From Clostridiales bacterium (GTDB lineage Bacteria > Bacillota > Clostridia > TANB77 > CAG-508), in the NCBI GenBank assembly GCA_004553715.1, contig SFKP01000037.1, positions 1 through 11,472 of the forward strand: a stretch of DNA of 11,472 nt, written 5' to 3'. Shown here one piece after another: positions 1 to 6,896 of the stretch (the stretch's first letter is position 1; every line of letters begins with the position of its first letter). Below the pieces are notes generated by a model. That model did not search any database. It saw nothing but the letters and a program-made list of their open reading frames with translations, and was not told the DNA's origin. The position numbers and the translations under genes are program-made.

Positions 1-52
1 TTAGAATTAATAGAAGCATTGAAATTATTAAGATATTTAATAATTTTTTCAT
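1..52 (-). CDS. Start of a signal-peptide or membrane protein (cut by window edge)
   Basis: Only the first 17 codons are inside the window, reading M-K-K-L-L-N-I-L-I-I-S-M-L-L-L-I-L. The two lysines followed by an unbroken hydrophobic run are typical of a signal peptide or first membrane helix. The start is supported by AAGGAGG (minus strand) 7 bases before the ATG. It begins 22 bases after the stop of the pilin-like gene and is very likely its operon partner. Nothing can be said about the mature protein. Confidence 0.6.
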   Translation of the reverse strand, partial: MKKLLNILIISMLLLIL

Positions 53-74
53 AATTTTCCTCCTTATCGCTTCG

Positions 75-830
75 CTAATTTACATAAACAGGGCCGTCAA
101 AAGGCTCTTTTTTAACTCCTTTAATAAAGTTATCCCATAAGCTTTCCACATACTCATAATATGTTGAATCTTCTATTTCTGCTATTTCTGCTAGTGCAGC
201 TCTTTTATATTTTATTAAATTTTTCATCAATAGTACCTCGTCCATGCCATCATACTCAATCGTTGTTCCTGCGTTATACCATTTTCTGTTTTCTTCTTTG
301 AATATGTTTTTTCTTCTTGAGACCATTCCGTCTTGATAATACTCAGAAGAACTTGAGTATTTGTTTTTATATTTTTCTATGAAATCTTTTATATTATTAG
401 TACTAGTTTTTTCATCAATATTTCCATTACCATCTAATGGAGTAAATTGTTCATCAGAATATCCTGCATACTCTTCTCCTACTGTAATTTTAGTAGTTTT
501 ATAAATTAATCGTACTGCAGTTGCTGGAACGAATAATATAATTGCTCCTATTATAAATGGTAGAATTTTTTTCTTATAATCTGCTTTTTCTTCAACACTG
601 CCAAATATTGTTTTTATTCCAATAATCATAATACCAGCAACAGCTACAAATATACCTATAACTGATATTACTCCTAATACTGATGACACCATTTCTGAAA
701 ATATTGTTGTTTCTCCTAAATCATCATCTGGTTTATAGAAATCTGGATCATCTATTGCTAGTACTATCGAACTTATTGATAATACAATTGAAAAAATTAG
801 TGCAATTATTAATATCTTTTTATTTTTCAT
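75..830 (-). CDS. VirB2/TrbC-like pilin-type membrane protein with long C-terminal extension
   Basis: A 251-residue protein. Residues 1-25 form a signal peptide (lysine-rich start, long hydrophobic core, likely cleavage after VLA). Two membrane helices follow at about 49-76 and 88-110, joined by a short charged loop (SVEEKADYKKK). A signal peptide plus two closely spaced helices is the layout of VirB2/TrbC pilins of type IV secretion systems, and I assign the family on that topology only. Such pilins are usually near 100-130 residues; here a polar, Tyr- and Lys-rich tail of about 140 residues follows, which is unusual. The ATG is preceded by AGGAGGTG. A strong promoter lies at 857-885 and the next gene starts 22 bases downstream. 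A generic membrane protein of unknown function is the main alternative. Confidence 0.55.
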   Translation of the reverse strand: MKNKKILIIALIFSIVLSISSIVLAIDDPDFYKPDDDLGETTIFSEMVSSVLGVISVIGIFVAVAGIMIIGIKTIFGSVEEKADYKKKILPFIIGAIILFVPATAVRLIYKTTKITVGEEYAGYSDEQFTPLDGNGNIDEKTSTNNIKDFIEKYKNKYSSSSEYYQDGMVSRRKNIFKEENRKWYNAGTTIEYDGMDEVLLMKNLIKYKRAALAEIAEIEDSTYYEYVESLWDNFIKGVKKEPFDGPVYVN

Positions 831-856
831 TTAATTGCACCTCCTCTATCTTTTTT

Positions 857-885
857 ATTATAACATATTTTTGGCTTGTTTTCAA
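857..885 (-). promoter_or_regulatory. Promoter of the pilin-like gene
   Basis: Minus-strand TTGAAA (880-885), a 17-base spacer and a perfect TATAAT (857-862). It lies 27 bases upstream of the ATG at 830, which fits a short leader carrying AGGAGGTG. Confidence 0.7.
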
Positions 886-908
886 CTTTTTCCATATTTA
901 TATGTTAT

Positions 909-938
909 ATTTTAGCATATTTTGTATTTTTTTGTAAA
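909..938 (-). promoter_or_regulatory. Possible second, upstream promoter of the pilin-like gene
   Basis: Minus-strand TTTACA (933-938), an 18-base spacer and TAAAAT (909-914). It is weaker than the 857-885 promoter and in very AT-rich DNA, so it could be chance. Its -35 edge is 28 bp from the truncated repeat copy at 967. Confidence 0.3.
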
Positions 939-966
939 CAGTTTTTAAGCATTTTTAAGTTATTTC

Positions 967-1007
967 GTTACAATTCAGACTAATTAATATATAATCCGCT
1001 CCATCTT
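967..1007 (+). mobile_element. Truncated copy 1 of the 143-bp interspersed repeat
   Basis: About 41 bases, starting GTTACAATTCAGAC and running through ATAATCCGCTCCATCTT, match the left part of the repeat found at 4766, 6754 and 11352. After that the sequence departs completely. The internal stems and right terminal repeat are missing, so this is an end remnant. It lies 17 bases beyond the stop codon of the Spo0E-like gene. Confidence 0.8.
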
Positions 1008-1024
1008 ATGGAATGTATCTAGCG

Positions 1025-1174
1025 TTATTTTATGGTTAATACGTTTTCCATATAGTATTTTGCTATTAATTTATCTAACTCCACACTTATTTTATATGTT
1101 TTTTCGTAGTCTCCCTCTTCTATTATACTTTTGTTTAATTTTTCCTTCAATTTGTTTATTTTTTCTTCTAACAT
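1025..1174 (-). CDS. Spo0E-like sporulation regulatory protein (aspartyl-phosphate phosphatase)
   Basis: A small gene of 49 codons plus stop. It starts MLEEKINKLKEKLN and contains KISVELDKLIAKYY at residues 28-41. This matches the Spo0E family signature S-x-E-L-D-x-L-I-x-x-Y, preceded by the usual N-terminal helix of similar length. Known members are helical-hairpin cytoplasmic proteins that dephosphorylate Spo0A-P and hold back sporulation. AAGGAGA lies 9-10 bases before the ATG, and the gene has its own promoter directly after the lgt terminator. Family assignment is good for so short a protein; which response regulator it acts on is inference. Confidence 0.8.
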   Translation of the reverse strand: MLEEKINKLKEKLNKSIIEEGDYEKTYKISVELDKLIAKYYMENVLTIK

Positions 1175-1218
1175 TTACAGCACTCTCCTTTTTTTACTTT
1201 TTTCTTTTGTTTTATTAA

Positions 1219-1247
1219 AAAATAACACATTTTTTGCTTAAAGTCAA
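1219..1247 (-). promoter_or_regulatory. Promoter of the Spo0E-like gene
   Basis: Minus-strand TTGACT (1242-1247), a 17-base spacer and TATTTT (1219-1224) preceded by TGTGT. It starts one base after the lgt terminator stem, so the small gene is an independent transcription unit. Confidence 0.55.
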
Positions 1248-1248
1248 T

Positions 1249-1287
1249 AAAAATCCCTTAAAATCAATGCTTTTAAGGGATTTTTTT
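1249..1287 (-). terminator. Rho-independent terminator of ymfF-ymfH-lgt
   Basis: Arms AAAAATCCCTTAAAA (1249-1263) and TTTTAAGGGATTTTT (1271-1285) pair over 15 bp with a 7-base loop. Both strands have U-rich tails. It lies 29 bases past the lgt stop and separates that operon from the Spo0E-like gene. Confidence 0.85.
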
Positions 1288-1316
1288 ATGCATTTTTTCT
1301 TTATTTTAAAACAGTA

Positions 1317-2129
1317 TTATTCTTTTTTAGAAGTTTTATTTACATTTAGCCTATTTTTTGACAAATTATATATTATAAAAATTGTAGATATTATTACTAC
1401 TATAATTGAAACCAATTTAGATACTTTTATTCCATATAGACATAAACTATCTGCTCGCAATGTTTCTATAATTGCTCTGGCAAACCCATACAATAGTAAA
1501 TACCAGCTTGTTATCTGGCCTTTGAATTTTCGATTTTTCTGCATTTTTGTAAGTATAATAAAAATTATTAAAGTGGCAATCGTTTCATAAAGAAATGTTG
1601 GATGAACCTCTTTATACAGTCCTGCTTCAAATATTCCCATCCTCCATGGAAGATTTGTTTCTATTCCATACGCTTCTGAATTTATAAAGTTCCCCCATCT
1701 TCCTATAGATTGAGCTATTGCAAGACTTGGTACTATGTAATCTAAGCAATCTAAAATATTAATGTTTCTTTTTTTGCATAATATAATAATTGTAATTAGT
1801 CCTCCAATAATTCCTCCATATATAGCTAATCCTCCTGTTCTAAAGTTTAGTATTTGTGATGGATTTAATGCATAATATCTAATGTTAAACATCACATAAT
1901 AAATTCTTGCAGAAATTATTGATATAGGAATTACATATATCATAAAATCCAAAATAGTTTCAAAACTTATACCATATAATCCATCCTTTTTATGGCATAT
2001 TAATAATGCAATAATAATTGATGCGACTATTATTATTGCATACCAATATATATCTATTTCAAATACTGAAAATGCCACTTTAGAAATGTTTAAATTTAAA
2101 TTCATTGATGGAAATGAAATGTTAGACAT
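1317..2129 (-). CDS. lgt: Prolipoprotein diacylglyceryl transferase
   Basis: This 270-residue integral membrane enzyme moves a diacylglyceryl group from phosphatidylglycerol to the lipobox cysteine of prolipoproteins, the first step of lipoprotein maturation. The Lgt signature GRWGNFINSEAYG is complete at residues 143-155, and GGLAIYGGIIGG (99-110), HPTFLYE (176-182) and YGFARAIIE (214-222) are in the expected order. Several hydrophobic helices span the chain, and the length is normal for the family. AAAAGGAG lies 8 bases before the ATG. It is the last gene of a three-gene operon, 14 bases after ymfH, and ends at a strong terminator. Confidence 0.96.
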   Translation of the reverse strand: MSNISFPSMNLNLNISKVAFSVFEIDIYWYAIIIVASIIIALLICHKKDGLYGISFETILDFMIYVIPISIISARIYYVMFNIRYYALNPSQILNFRTGGLAIYGGIIGGLITIIILCKKRNINILDCLDYIVPSLAIAQSIGRWGNFINSEAYGIETNLPWRMGIFEAGLYKEVHPTFLYETIATLIIFIILTKMQKNRKFKGQITSWYLLLYGFARAIIETLRADSLCLYGIKVSKLVSIIVVIISTIFIIYNLSKNRLNVNKTSKKE

Positions 2130-2143
2130 TATGTTTCTCCTTT

Positions 2144-3427
2144 TTAGTTTATAATTGATATAACTGTTTTTTCTTCTTTAAATACTTCTTCTAAAATTTG
2201 CATTGTATAGCTACTTGATATTTGCTTATAATTTTCTAAATAATTAAAGCTGTTTATTCCTTTAAAATAGTCATTTAAGAACATTCTGCAGATATCTGAT
2301 ACATCTGTAAATTCTTTTACAGTCCTTCCATATAACATTTTCTTTATTCTTTGGAAAGCTGTTTCATCTATTCCATTATTTTTTAAATTTAAAATTTCTT
2401 CTTGTATATTTTTTAATATTTTTTTTGGATTTGTAGATTTTCCTGTTATTGTAATATGTCTATATGTTTTATCAAATTCATAATCTAAATATGGTTCTTC
2501 CATTAATAAGCCTTGTTCATATAGCTTTTTATATAGTTTTGAACTTTTACCAATAATTAAATTTAAAATTATTTCTATTGCAATATGCCTTTTTATTATG
2601 GCTTCTTCCACTATTTCGTTGTTTCCTTTTATACTGTCTTTTATCCCTATTACAAACATAGGCATACTTACTTCCATTTTCTTTATTTCTTCTTTTTTTA
2701 CTATTTCTTCTGGCTCACTTACATATATCCTTTTGATTTCGCCTTCATTTTCCTTTGGAAGTAAACGTTTTTTTACCTCTTCTAACAAGTTTTCTGGCTC
2801 AAATTCTCCTGCAAAACACATTACCATATTTGACGGATGATAAAAGGTATTATAACACGTATATAAAACATCTTTGTCTATTTTACTTATGCTTTCTACT
2901 GTTCCTGCAATGTCTATTTTTACTGGATTATTATGGTACATTGCTTTCATTGCATTCATGTATACTTCCCATTCTGGGTAATCATTGTACATATTTATTT
3001 CTTGTGCAATAATTCCTTTCTCCTTTTCTACATTTTCATCTGTAAAATATGGATGTTGAAGGTAATCCATAAGCTCATCTAAGGCTTCATAGAAATTTTC
3101 TGTACATTCAAATAAATATGCTGTATGGTTTGTTGTTGTATATGCATTCGCATTTACTCCTAATTTTGTTAATGTATCTAAGCTATTTGTACCATTTTCT
3201 TGTTCAAACATTTTATGCTCTAAAAAGTGTGCAACTCCATCTGGAACGCTTGTTACATCAGTTTCACCTGGTACAATAAATTTATTATCTACTGAGCCAT
3301 AATTAGTTCCCCATATTGCATATTTTTTTTGAATGCCTGATTTAGGTATAATCATAATTGTTAAACCATTTTCTAGCTTTTCTATATATACTTTTTCTTT
3401 AATTTGTGAATTTTCTATAATTTGCAT
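2144..3427 (-). CDS. ymfH: M16 family zinc metalloprotease, YmfH type
   Basis: A 427-residue M16 peptidase. The inverted zinc motif HFLEH is at residues 67-71, and the third ligand is probably Glu143 in KGIIAQEI, about 72 residues later as the family requires. The catalytic site therefore looks intact. The C-terminal half carries the second, non-catalytic M16 lobe. It is cytoplasmic (no signal peptide). It follows ymfF by 9 bases; AGGAGGGG before its ATG overlaps the ymfF stop, suggesting coupled translation. In Bacillus the YmfF/YmfH pair is linked to EF-P 5-aminopentanol modification and is spelled YfmF/YfmH in some databases. That role here is inference from family and pairing. Confidence 0.9.
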   Translation of the reverse strand: MQIIENSQIKEKVYIEKLENGLTIMIIPKSGIQKKYAIWGTNYGSVDNKFIVPGETDVTSVPDGVAHFLEHKMFEQENGTNSLDTLTKLGVNANAYTTTNHTAYLFECTENFYEALDELMDYLQHPYFTDENVEKEKGIIAQEINMYNDYPEWEVYMNAMKAMYHNNPVKIDIAGTVESISKIDKDVLYTCYNTFYHPSNMVMCFAGEFEPENLLEEVKKRLLPKENEGEIKRIYVSEPEEIVKKEEIKKMEVSMPMFVIGIKDSIKGNNEIVEEAIIKRHIAIEIILNLIIGKSSKLYKKLYEQGLLMEEPYLDYEFDKTYRHITITGKSTNPKKILKNIQEEILNLKNNGIDETAFQRIKKMLYGRTVKEFTDVSDICRMFLNDYFKGINSFNYLENYKQISSSYTMQILEEVFKEEKTVISIIN

Positions 3428-3436
3428 AAGCCCCTC

Positions 3437-4693
3437 CTAATTTCTTAAGAAATATATTGTATTTATTTTAATACTATTTGCAACTTCAATTATTTCATCT
3501 TTTGAAACTCCGTTTATTTTATTCATATACTCATCAAAAGTTGTAAACGTTCCTGAAATTTCCTGTCCGAAATAATAGGTCACTTCTGAGTCCTGCTCAT
3601 CTTGCACTGTTCTTATTCCTGCAAGCATATATTTTTTAGCATTATTTAAGTCCTCTTCTGAAAAATTACCATTTTTCATGTCTTCTAATTGTTCTTTTAT
3701 TATTTTTAGGGCTTCTTCATACTTTTCTATTTCTATTCCGCATCTTATATAGATATTGTTTTTTTGTCTAATATAATTTGACCTTGCACTATAAGCTAGA
3801 CTTGCTTTTTCCCTAACATTTTGGAACAATTTAGAGGTAGCACTTTCTCCTAATATTACATTATATAATGCCATTTGATATCTTGAGTCTTTTTTATTAT
3901 ATGCTATATCTAACCCTATAACTACTTTCCCTTGTGAAACTTCTTTAATATCCTTTATTTCTTTTGGTTCTACCGCTTCTTTTATTTCAGTTTCTTCTGT
4001 GTTTTTAACTATATTTGGTATTCTTGGATTTAGCTTATTTAAATTTTGGTTTTCTTCTATTTCTTTTAATATTTCTGATACAAAGATGTCTATTTTAGCT
4101 TTATTGATTAGCTCTAAATATGCATCATATAGGTTTTTAGCAGTAATATGTTCTAAATCTTCTATATATCCAAATTTATATATTCCATAATCTTTTCCTT
4201 TATACATTTCCTCTATGCAACTTTCTAACGCATATTTATCTTTATTGTCAATTTTTGATAATATCAATTTTTTCATATTTTCTTTTTCAGTTTTTACATA
4301 TTCTTCTTTAAATGAACTATTTTCTATTAATGGATTAAAGATAATTTCAAATATTAAATCTAATGATTGCTTTAATATTTGCTCATTATTTAAAGTGAAT
4401 TCATCATTCAAAGCCTCTAAATAGCACTTTATTACTTGGTTATCCCCAACTTTATCTATTCCGCAATCAAATGATGCATCATACATTTCTTCTAGTTTAA
4501 TATTTATTTCCTCCTGTGTTTTTAGAAAATTAGTTCCTCTTTTTAATACTGCTGGTATTAATGCATAGTTTGTTACAGTCTCCCTTTTTAATGGTACTGT
4601 AAGAAATACTGCTATAAGATTTGTTTTAAACTTCTCTGTTTCTATAGTATGAATGGTTATTCCTTCTTTTATTTTTTTTGTTTCATAAGCCAT
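3437..4693 (-). CDS. ymfF: M16-like inactive partner, YmfF type
   Basis: A 418-residue M16-fold protein beside the active ymfH. Where the catalytic subunit has HxxEH, this one reads NYALIPAVLKRGT (42-54), so zinc binding is lost. The C-terminal lobe is preserved (for example SLAYSARSNY, residues 302-311). An active and an inactive M16 subunit side by side is the usual layout of heterodimeric M16 proteases, so the two probably form a complex. AAGGAGG lies 7 bases before the ATG, and a promoter at 4729-4756 makes it the first gene of ymfF-ymfH-lgt. A role linked to EF-P is known from Bacillus and only inferred here. Confidence 0.87.
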   Translation of the reverse strand: MAYETKKIKEGITIHTIETEKFKTNLIAVFLTVPLKRETVTNYALIPAVLKRGTNFLKTQEEINIKLEEMYDASFDCGIDKVGDNQVIKCYLEALNDEFTLNNEQILKQSLDLIFEIIFNPLIENSSFKEEYVKTEKENMKKLILSKIDNKDKYALESCIEEMYKGKDYGIYKFGYIEDLEHITAKNLYDAYLELINKAKIDIFVSEILKEIEENQNLNKLNPRIPNIVKNTEETEIKEAVEPKEIKDIKEVSQGKVVIGLDIAYNKKDSRYQMALYNVILGESATSKLFQNVREKASLAYSARSNYIRQKNNIYIRCGIEIEKYEEALKIIKEQLEDMKNGNFSEEDLNNAKKYMLAGIRTVQDEQDSEVTYYFGQEISGTFTTFDEYMNKINGVSKDEIIEVANSIKINTIYFLRN

Positions 4694-4728
4694 TTTACTT
4701 CCTCCTTATGCTCTATTTTCTTCTTTAT

Positions 4729-4756
4729 TTTATACCATATTTTGTATTTTATGCAA
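4729..4756 (-). promoter_or_regulatory. Promoter of the ymfF-ymfH-lgt operon
   Basis: Minus-strand TTGCAT (4751-4756), a 16-base spacer and TATAAA (4729-4734) preceded by TATGG. Repeat copy 2 begins only 9 bases upstream of the -35 box, with its left target duplication at 4758-4764. Confidence 0.55.
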
Positions 4757-4765
4757 TAGTTAATC

Positions 4766-4908
4766 GTTACAATTCAAACTAATTAATATATAATCCGCTT
4801 CATCTTGCTGTCGGTTGGACATTTTCTTTTCTTAGGCTAAAGCACGAAAAGGAAAGTGAAACCGACACGTGGAGCTACTAATTTGAAAATTTTGGTATGA
4901 ACATTAAC
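4766..4908 (+). mobile_element. Copy 2 of the 143-bp MITE-like repeat (complete)
   Basis: Runs from GTTACAATTCAAAC to ATGAACATTAAC and is colinear with copy 3 over all 143 bases with few changes. It holds the same nested inverted repeats. Directly flanking it are copies of AGTTAAT at 4758-4764 and 4909-4915, read as a 7-bp target-site duplication with one extra base (C4765) between the left copy and GTTAC. It codes for no protein. It fills most of the 303-base gap between ymfF and the plus-strand gene at 4997. Confidence 0.85.
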
Positions 4909-4936
4909 AGTTAATTTGATAAATATTATTTTTATA

Positions 4937-4971
4937 TTGACATTTTTTTTAACTTGTAATAATAATATAAT
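4937..4971 (+). promoter_or_regulatory. Promoter of the plus-strand membrane-protein gene
   Basis: A consensus TTGACA at 4937-4942 is followed by a run of AT-rich hexamers. TAATAA (4960-4965) gives a 17-base spacer and TAATAT (4963-4968) a 20-base spacer; the perfect TATAAT at 4966-4971 would need 23. The -35 is clear and the exact -10 is not. The right end of repeat copy 2 is 28 bases upstream. Confidence 0.5.
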
Positions 4972-4996
4972 ATAAATTTATGAAGGAGGTTTTAGT

Positions 4997-5575
4997 ATGG
5001 AGGAGGAAACAAACAAATTCTCAGGTATTTTGAGCTGGTTAAAAGTTCATTGGATGCTTATTGCAGGAATCGCTGCTGCTATTGTAGTCGTAGTTATTGT
5101 ATTATGCTCATGCATAAAAACACCTAAAAAAGTTATTAAAAATTATGTAAGTGCATTAAACAGCCATAATGCTGAAAAAGCTGTTAAAAGCATGGATTTA
5201 AAAGCTATTAATGTCCTTTCTTATTCTTTTGATACAAAATTTAATGAAGAAGACTTTTACGAGTTCTTAGAAGATTATCAAGATGATGATCTTGCTTATG
5301 AATATAATGACAACTTGGAAGAATTTATTGAAAATGCTAAGCTTGAATTAGAAGAAATGTTTGATTATCAAGAAGATAATTACAAATCTTATAAAATTAA
5401 AATAGTAAAATTTAAATCTGTAAAGAAAATTGAAAAAGGCTTCTACCTTGTAAAAGTACAAGTAAATGTAAAAGCTACTCCAGCATCTTCAGATGTAAAG
5501 AAAATTGACAAAAATACAACAACAACATTTGCAGTATACAACAACAAAATTGCTGCAACAACAGATATATTCTAG
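4997..5575 (+). CDS. Single-pass membrane protein with extracytoplasmic domain, unknown function
   Basis: A 192-residue protein and the only plus-strand gene. A short N-terminal cytoplasmic stretch (1-18) leads to a membrane helix at about 19-39 (MLIAGIAAAIVVVVIVLCSC). An acidic outer domain follows. It begins TPKKVIKNYVSALNSHNAEKA, which resembles the first helix of DUF4878/NTF2-like lipoprotein domains, and it ends in beta-type strands (YLVKVQVNVKA, TTTFAVYNNKI). The resemblance is weak and I do not assign a function. AAGGAGGT lies 7 bases before the ATG, and it has a promoter of its own. It converges on dinD and sleB. Confidence 0.8.
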   Translation: MEEETNKFSGILSWLKVHWMLIAGIAAAIVVVVIVLCSCIKTPKKVIKNYVSALNSHNAEKAVKSMDLKAINVLSYSFDTKFNEEDFYEFLEDYQDDDLAYEYNDNLEEFIENAKLELEEMFDYQEDNYKSYKIKIVKFKSVKKIEKGFYLVKVQVNVKATPASSDVKKIDKNTTTTFAVYNNKIAATTDIF

Positions 5576-5607
5576 CAAAGGCAAAGACTTATTAAAATCT
5601 ATTTCAG

Positions 5608-5624
5608 CAAACAAACGGACAAAG
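5608..5624 (+). repeat. Left 17-bp direct repeat flanking the dinD segment
   Basis: CAAACAAACGGACAAAG lies 32 bases after the stop of the plus-strand gene. The same sequence is split around repeat copy 3: CAAACAAACGGA at 6741-6752 and AAACGGACAAAG at 6897-6908. Removing the repeat and one target duplication rebuilds the full 17 bases there. It equals the left arm of the terminator at 6894-6925 but has no adjacent right arm, so it looks like half of a split terminator. Confidence 0.65.
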
Positions 5625-5632
5625 GGGGAACT

Positions 5633-5660
5633 TAAATAAGGGCAAAATTATTCTTATTTA
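5633..5660 (+). terminator. Weak hairpin after the plus-strand gene
   Basis: TAAATAAG (5633-5640) pairs with CTTATTTA (5653-5660) over 8 bp with a 12-base loop, followed by a pyrimidine-rich stretch. The stem is almost all A-U, so termination would be weak. The rest of the 5576-5798 gap holds the direct repeat at 5608 and a somewhat more GC-rich stretch (about 5700-5770) in which I see no gene. Confidence 0.3.
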
Positions 5661-5798
5661 GTTCTTCCTTATTTTATTGGTGTTTTGACAGCAAGTCTAT
5701 CTAACCTGTTATTCCTTCCGTTTATTTTCTCTATGATTGAATTTCCATTATACCTCCGTTCCGCCTAGAGATAAACCTTAATGGTTCTATATTATTTT

Positions 5799-6657
5799 TT
5801 ATTCATCTAACATTAATTTAGTCTTTTTGTCTTTTAATCTTTTTAATTGTTCTTTTTCAATTTGTTTAATACTTTTTTCTGGCCTTGGTAAGTCCTCTGG
5901 CATTGTTCCTCCAATATCTTTTATAGCTTTTCTTACTGTTGTTCCAACTGTATAATGAGTTTGATTGGCTTTTTGCTTTGTTTTTATATTTTCCCTCTTT
6001 AGCTTAGCTTCTGTTTGCGTAATACGGAACAAATTAGCAGCTAATTCTTCACTTCCCATAAAATCCAGTATTTTTTCTTTATCTTTTAAATTTTTCTTTT
6101 TATGTATATCGTCAACTGTTAGTCCCCCATACAATCCCATATATCCTGCATTTTGAAACTCTGCATATTCTTGTGTTGTTATAACTCCTGAATTATGTGC
6201 TACTTCTAATAACATTTGATTCCATTGTTTTATATCTCCACGAATTACTAATCTTTTATTGTCTTCATCTAATTGATTAAAATAGTCTGCTACTTCTTGT
6301 CTTCGTGTTTGAATTGCAAAATAAGTTTGTCCGAATCGCAATAATTTCTTTTCTTGGATCTCCATTTTGCACTATTAGATAACATGCGTATCTTGAAAGT
6401 TCATAATCTAATAATTCTCTTACAGTATTACTGCCTATTTCAACCATTTTCCTGACTTCAGGAAAATGGTCTTTAATATTCAATCCACTATTATTACATG
6501 CTAATTTAGCTCTGTCTATTACTTTTGAAAAATTCTCCCATTTTTTATATTGTAAAACTTCACTTAGTTCCCTAGCATTCCAGTATTCCGTTCCATCTTC
6601 TCTAATCTTTCTTATTTCTTCAAAATTTTTATATTCTTCTGCTTGTAAATTGCTCAA
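5799..6657 (-). pseudogene. dinD: DNA damage-inducible protein D, reading frame broken by one extra base
   Basis: Two overlapping frames together give one DinD of about 285 residues, close to the E. coli length. The first frame carries EYWNARELSEVLQYKKWENF, KVIDRAKLAC and YELSRYACYLIVQNGDPRKEIIA. The second continues with GQTYFAIQTRRQEVADYF to the C-terminus. The family reads EIxALGQTYF across this join, so one base is surplus within 6331-6337. The start is probably TTG at 6657: AGGAG touches the in-frame ATG at 6666 but is 9 bases from this TTG. E. coli DinD is SOS-induced and inhibits RecA; that role is inferred here. It could be a true mutation or a sequence error. Confidence 0.85.
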
Positions 6658-6695
6658 TATTATCATCTCCTAATTTTGTCTTTTTATTTAAAATT

Positions 6696-6724
6696 ATTAT
6701 ACAAAACATTTGTTTTTATTGCAA
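6696..6724 (-). promoter_or_regulatory. Promoter of dinD
   Basis: Minus-strand TTGCAA (6719-6724), a 17-base spacer and a perfect TATAAT (6696-6701). The spacer contains the palindrome at 6704-6715, so a repressor bound there would block RNA polymerase. Confidence 0.7.
6704..6715. promoter_or_regulatory. Candidate LexA (SOS) operator in the dinD promoter
   Basis: AAACATTTGTTT resembles the Gram-positive LexA box GAAC-N4-GTTC, with the outer G and C replaced by A and T. It lies wholly between the -35 and -10 boxes, a classic repressor position, and dinD is an SOS gene in E. coli. In AT-rich DNA a partial match could be chance. Confidence 0.45.
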
Positions 6725-6740
6725 GTATTTTTATAAAATT

Positions 6741-6752
6741 CAAACAAACGGA
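6741..6752 (+). repeat. Left remnant of the right-hand direct repeat, interrupted by repeat copy 3
   Basis: CAAACAAACGGA matches the first 12 bases of the repeat at 5608-5624. Its last 7 bases (AAACGGA, 6746-6752) recur immediately after repeat copy 3 at 6897-6903, as expected for a target-site duplication made when that element inserted. Confidence 0.65.
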
Positions 6753-6753
6753 T

Positions 6754-6896
6754 GTTACATTTCAGACTAATTAATATATAATCCGCTCCATCTTGCTGGC
6801 GGTTGGACATTTTCTTTTCTTAGGCTAAAGCACGAAAAAAAAAGTGCAACCGACACGTGGAGCTACTAATTTGAAAATTTGGGTCTGAACATTAAC
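6754..6896 (+). mobile_element. Copy 3 of the 143-bp MITE-like repeat (complete)
   Basis: The ends GTTACATTTCAGAC and GTCTGAACATTAAC are imperfect inverted repeats (11 of 14 positions). Inside are nested pairs: GCTCCA (6785-6790) with TGGAGC (6858-6863), CGGTTG (6800-6805) with CAACCG (6847-6852), and CATTTTCTTTTC (6808-6819) with GAAAAAAAAAGTG (6834-6846). The whole unit could fold into one long hairpin. AAACGGA flanks it as a 7-bp duplication, again with one extra base (T6753) on the left. It encodes no protein and sits between dinD and sleB. Confidence 0.85.

Noticed and set aside
1234..1590. Long plus-strand open frame opposite lgt
   Set aside because: Hydrophobic and Phe-rich as expected for the antisense of a membrane-protein gene in AT-rich DNA; no ribosome site. 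The same holds for the open frames opposite asp23/amaP, nusB and ymfH.
4766..4908. The 143-bp repeat as a CRISPR array, tRNA or riboswitch
   Set aside because: Copies are kilobases apart with no spacer pattern, there is no tRNA cloverleaf, it precedes functionally unrelated genes, and target duplications point to mobility. A transcribed structured RNA within the element remains possible.
5744..5765. GGAGG followed by an ATG and four codons (MEIQS) on the minus strand, similar to the MEIQ that opens the second dinD frame
   Set aside because: Stops after five codons. The likeness to the dinD internal frame is four residues long and easily accidental.
5669..5767. A minus-strand open stretch of about 31 codons (ending NNRLDRLAVKTPIK) in slightly GC-richer DNA after dinD
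   Set aside because: No start codon with a ribosome site serves this frame, it is short, and I recognise no family. It may be a gene remnant, but chance cannot be excluded.
6360..6365. ATG that would start a separate 188-residue protein from the second dinD frame
   Set aside because: No ribosome site precedes it, and the sequence continues DinD family text exactly where the first frame leaves off, so it is a frameshift product and not an independent gene.
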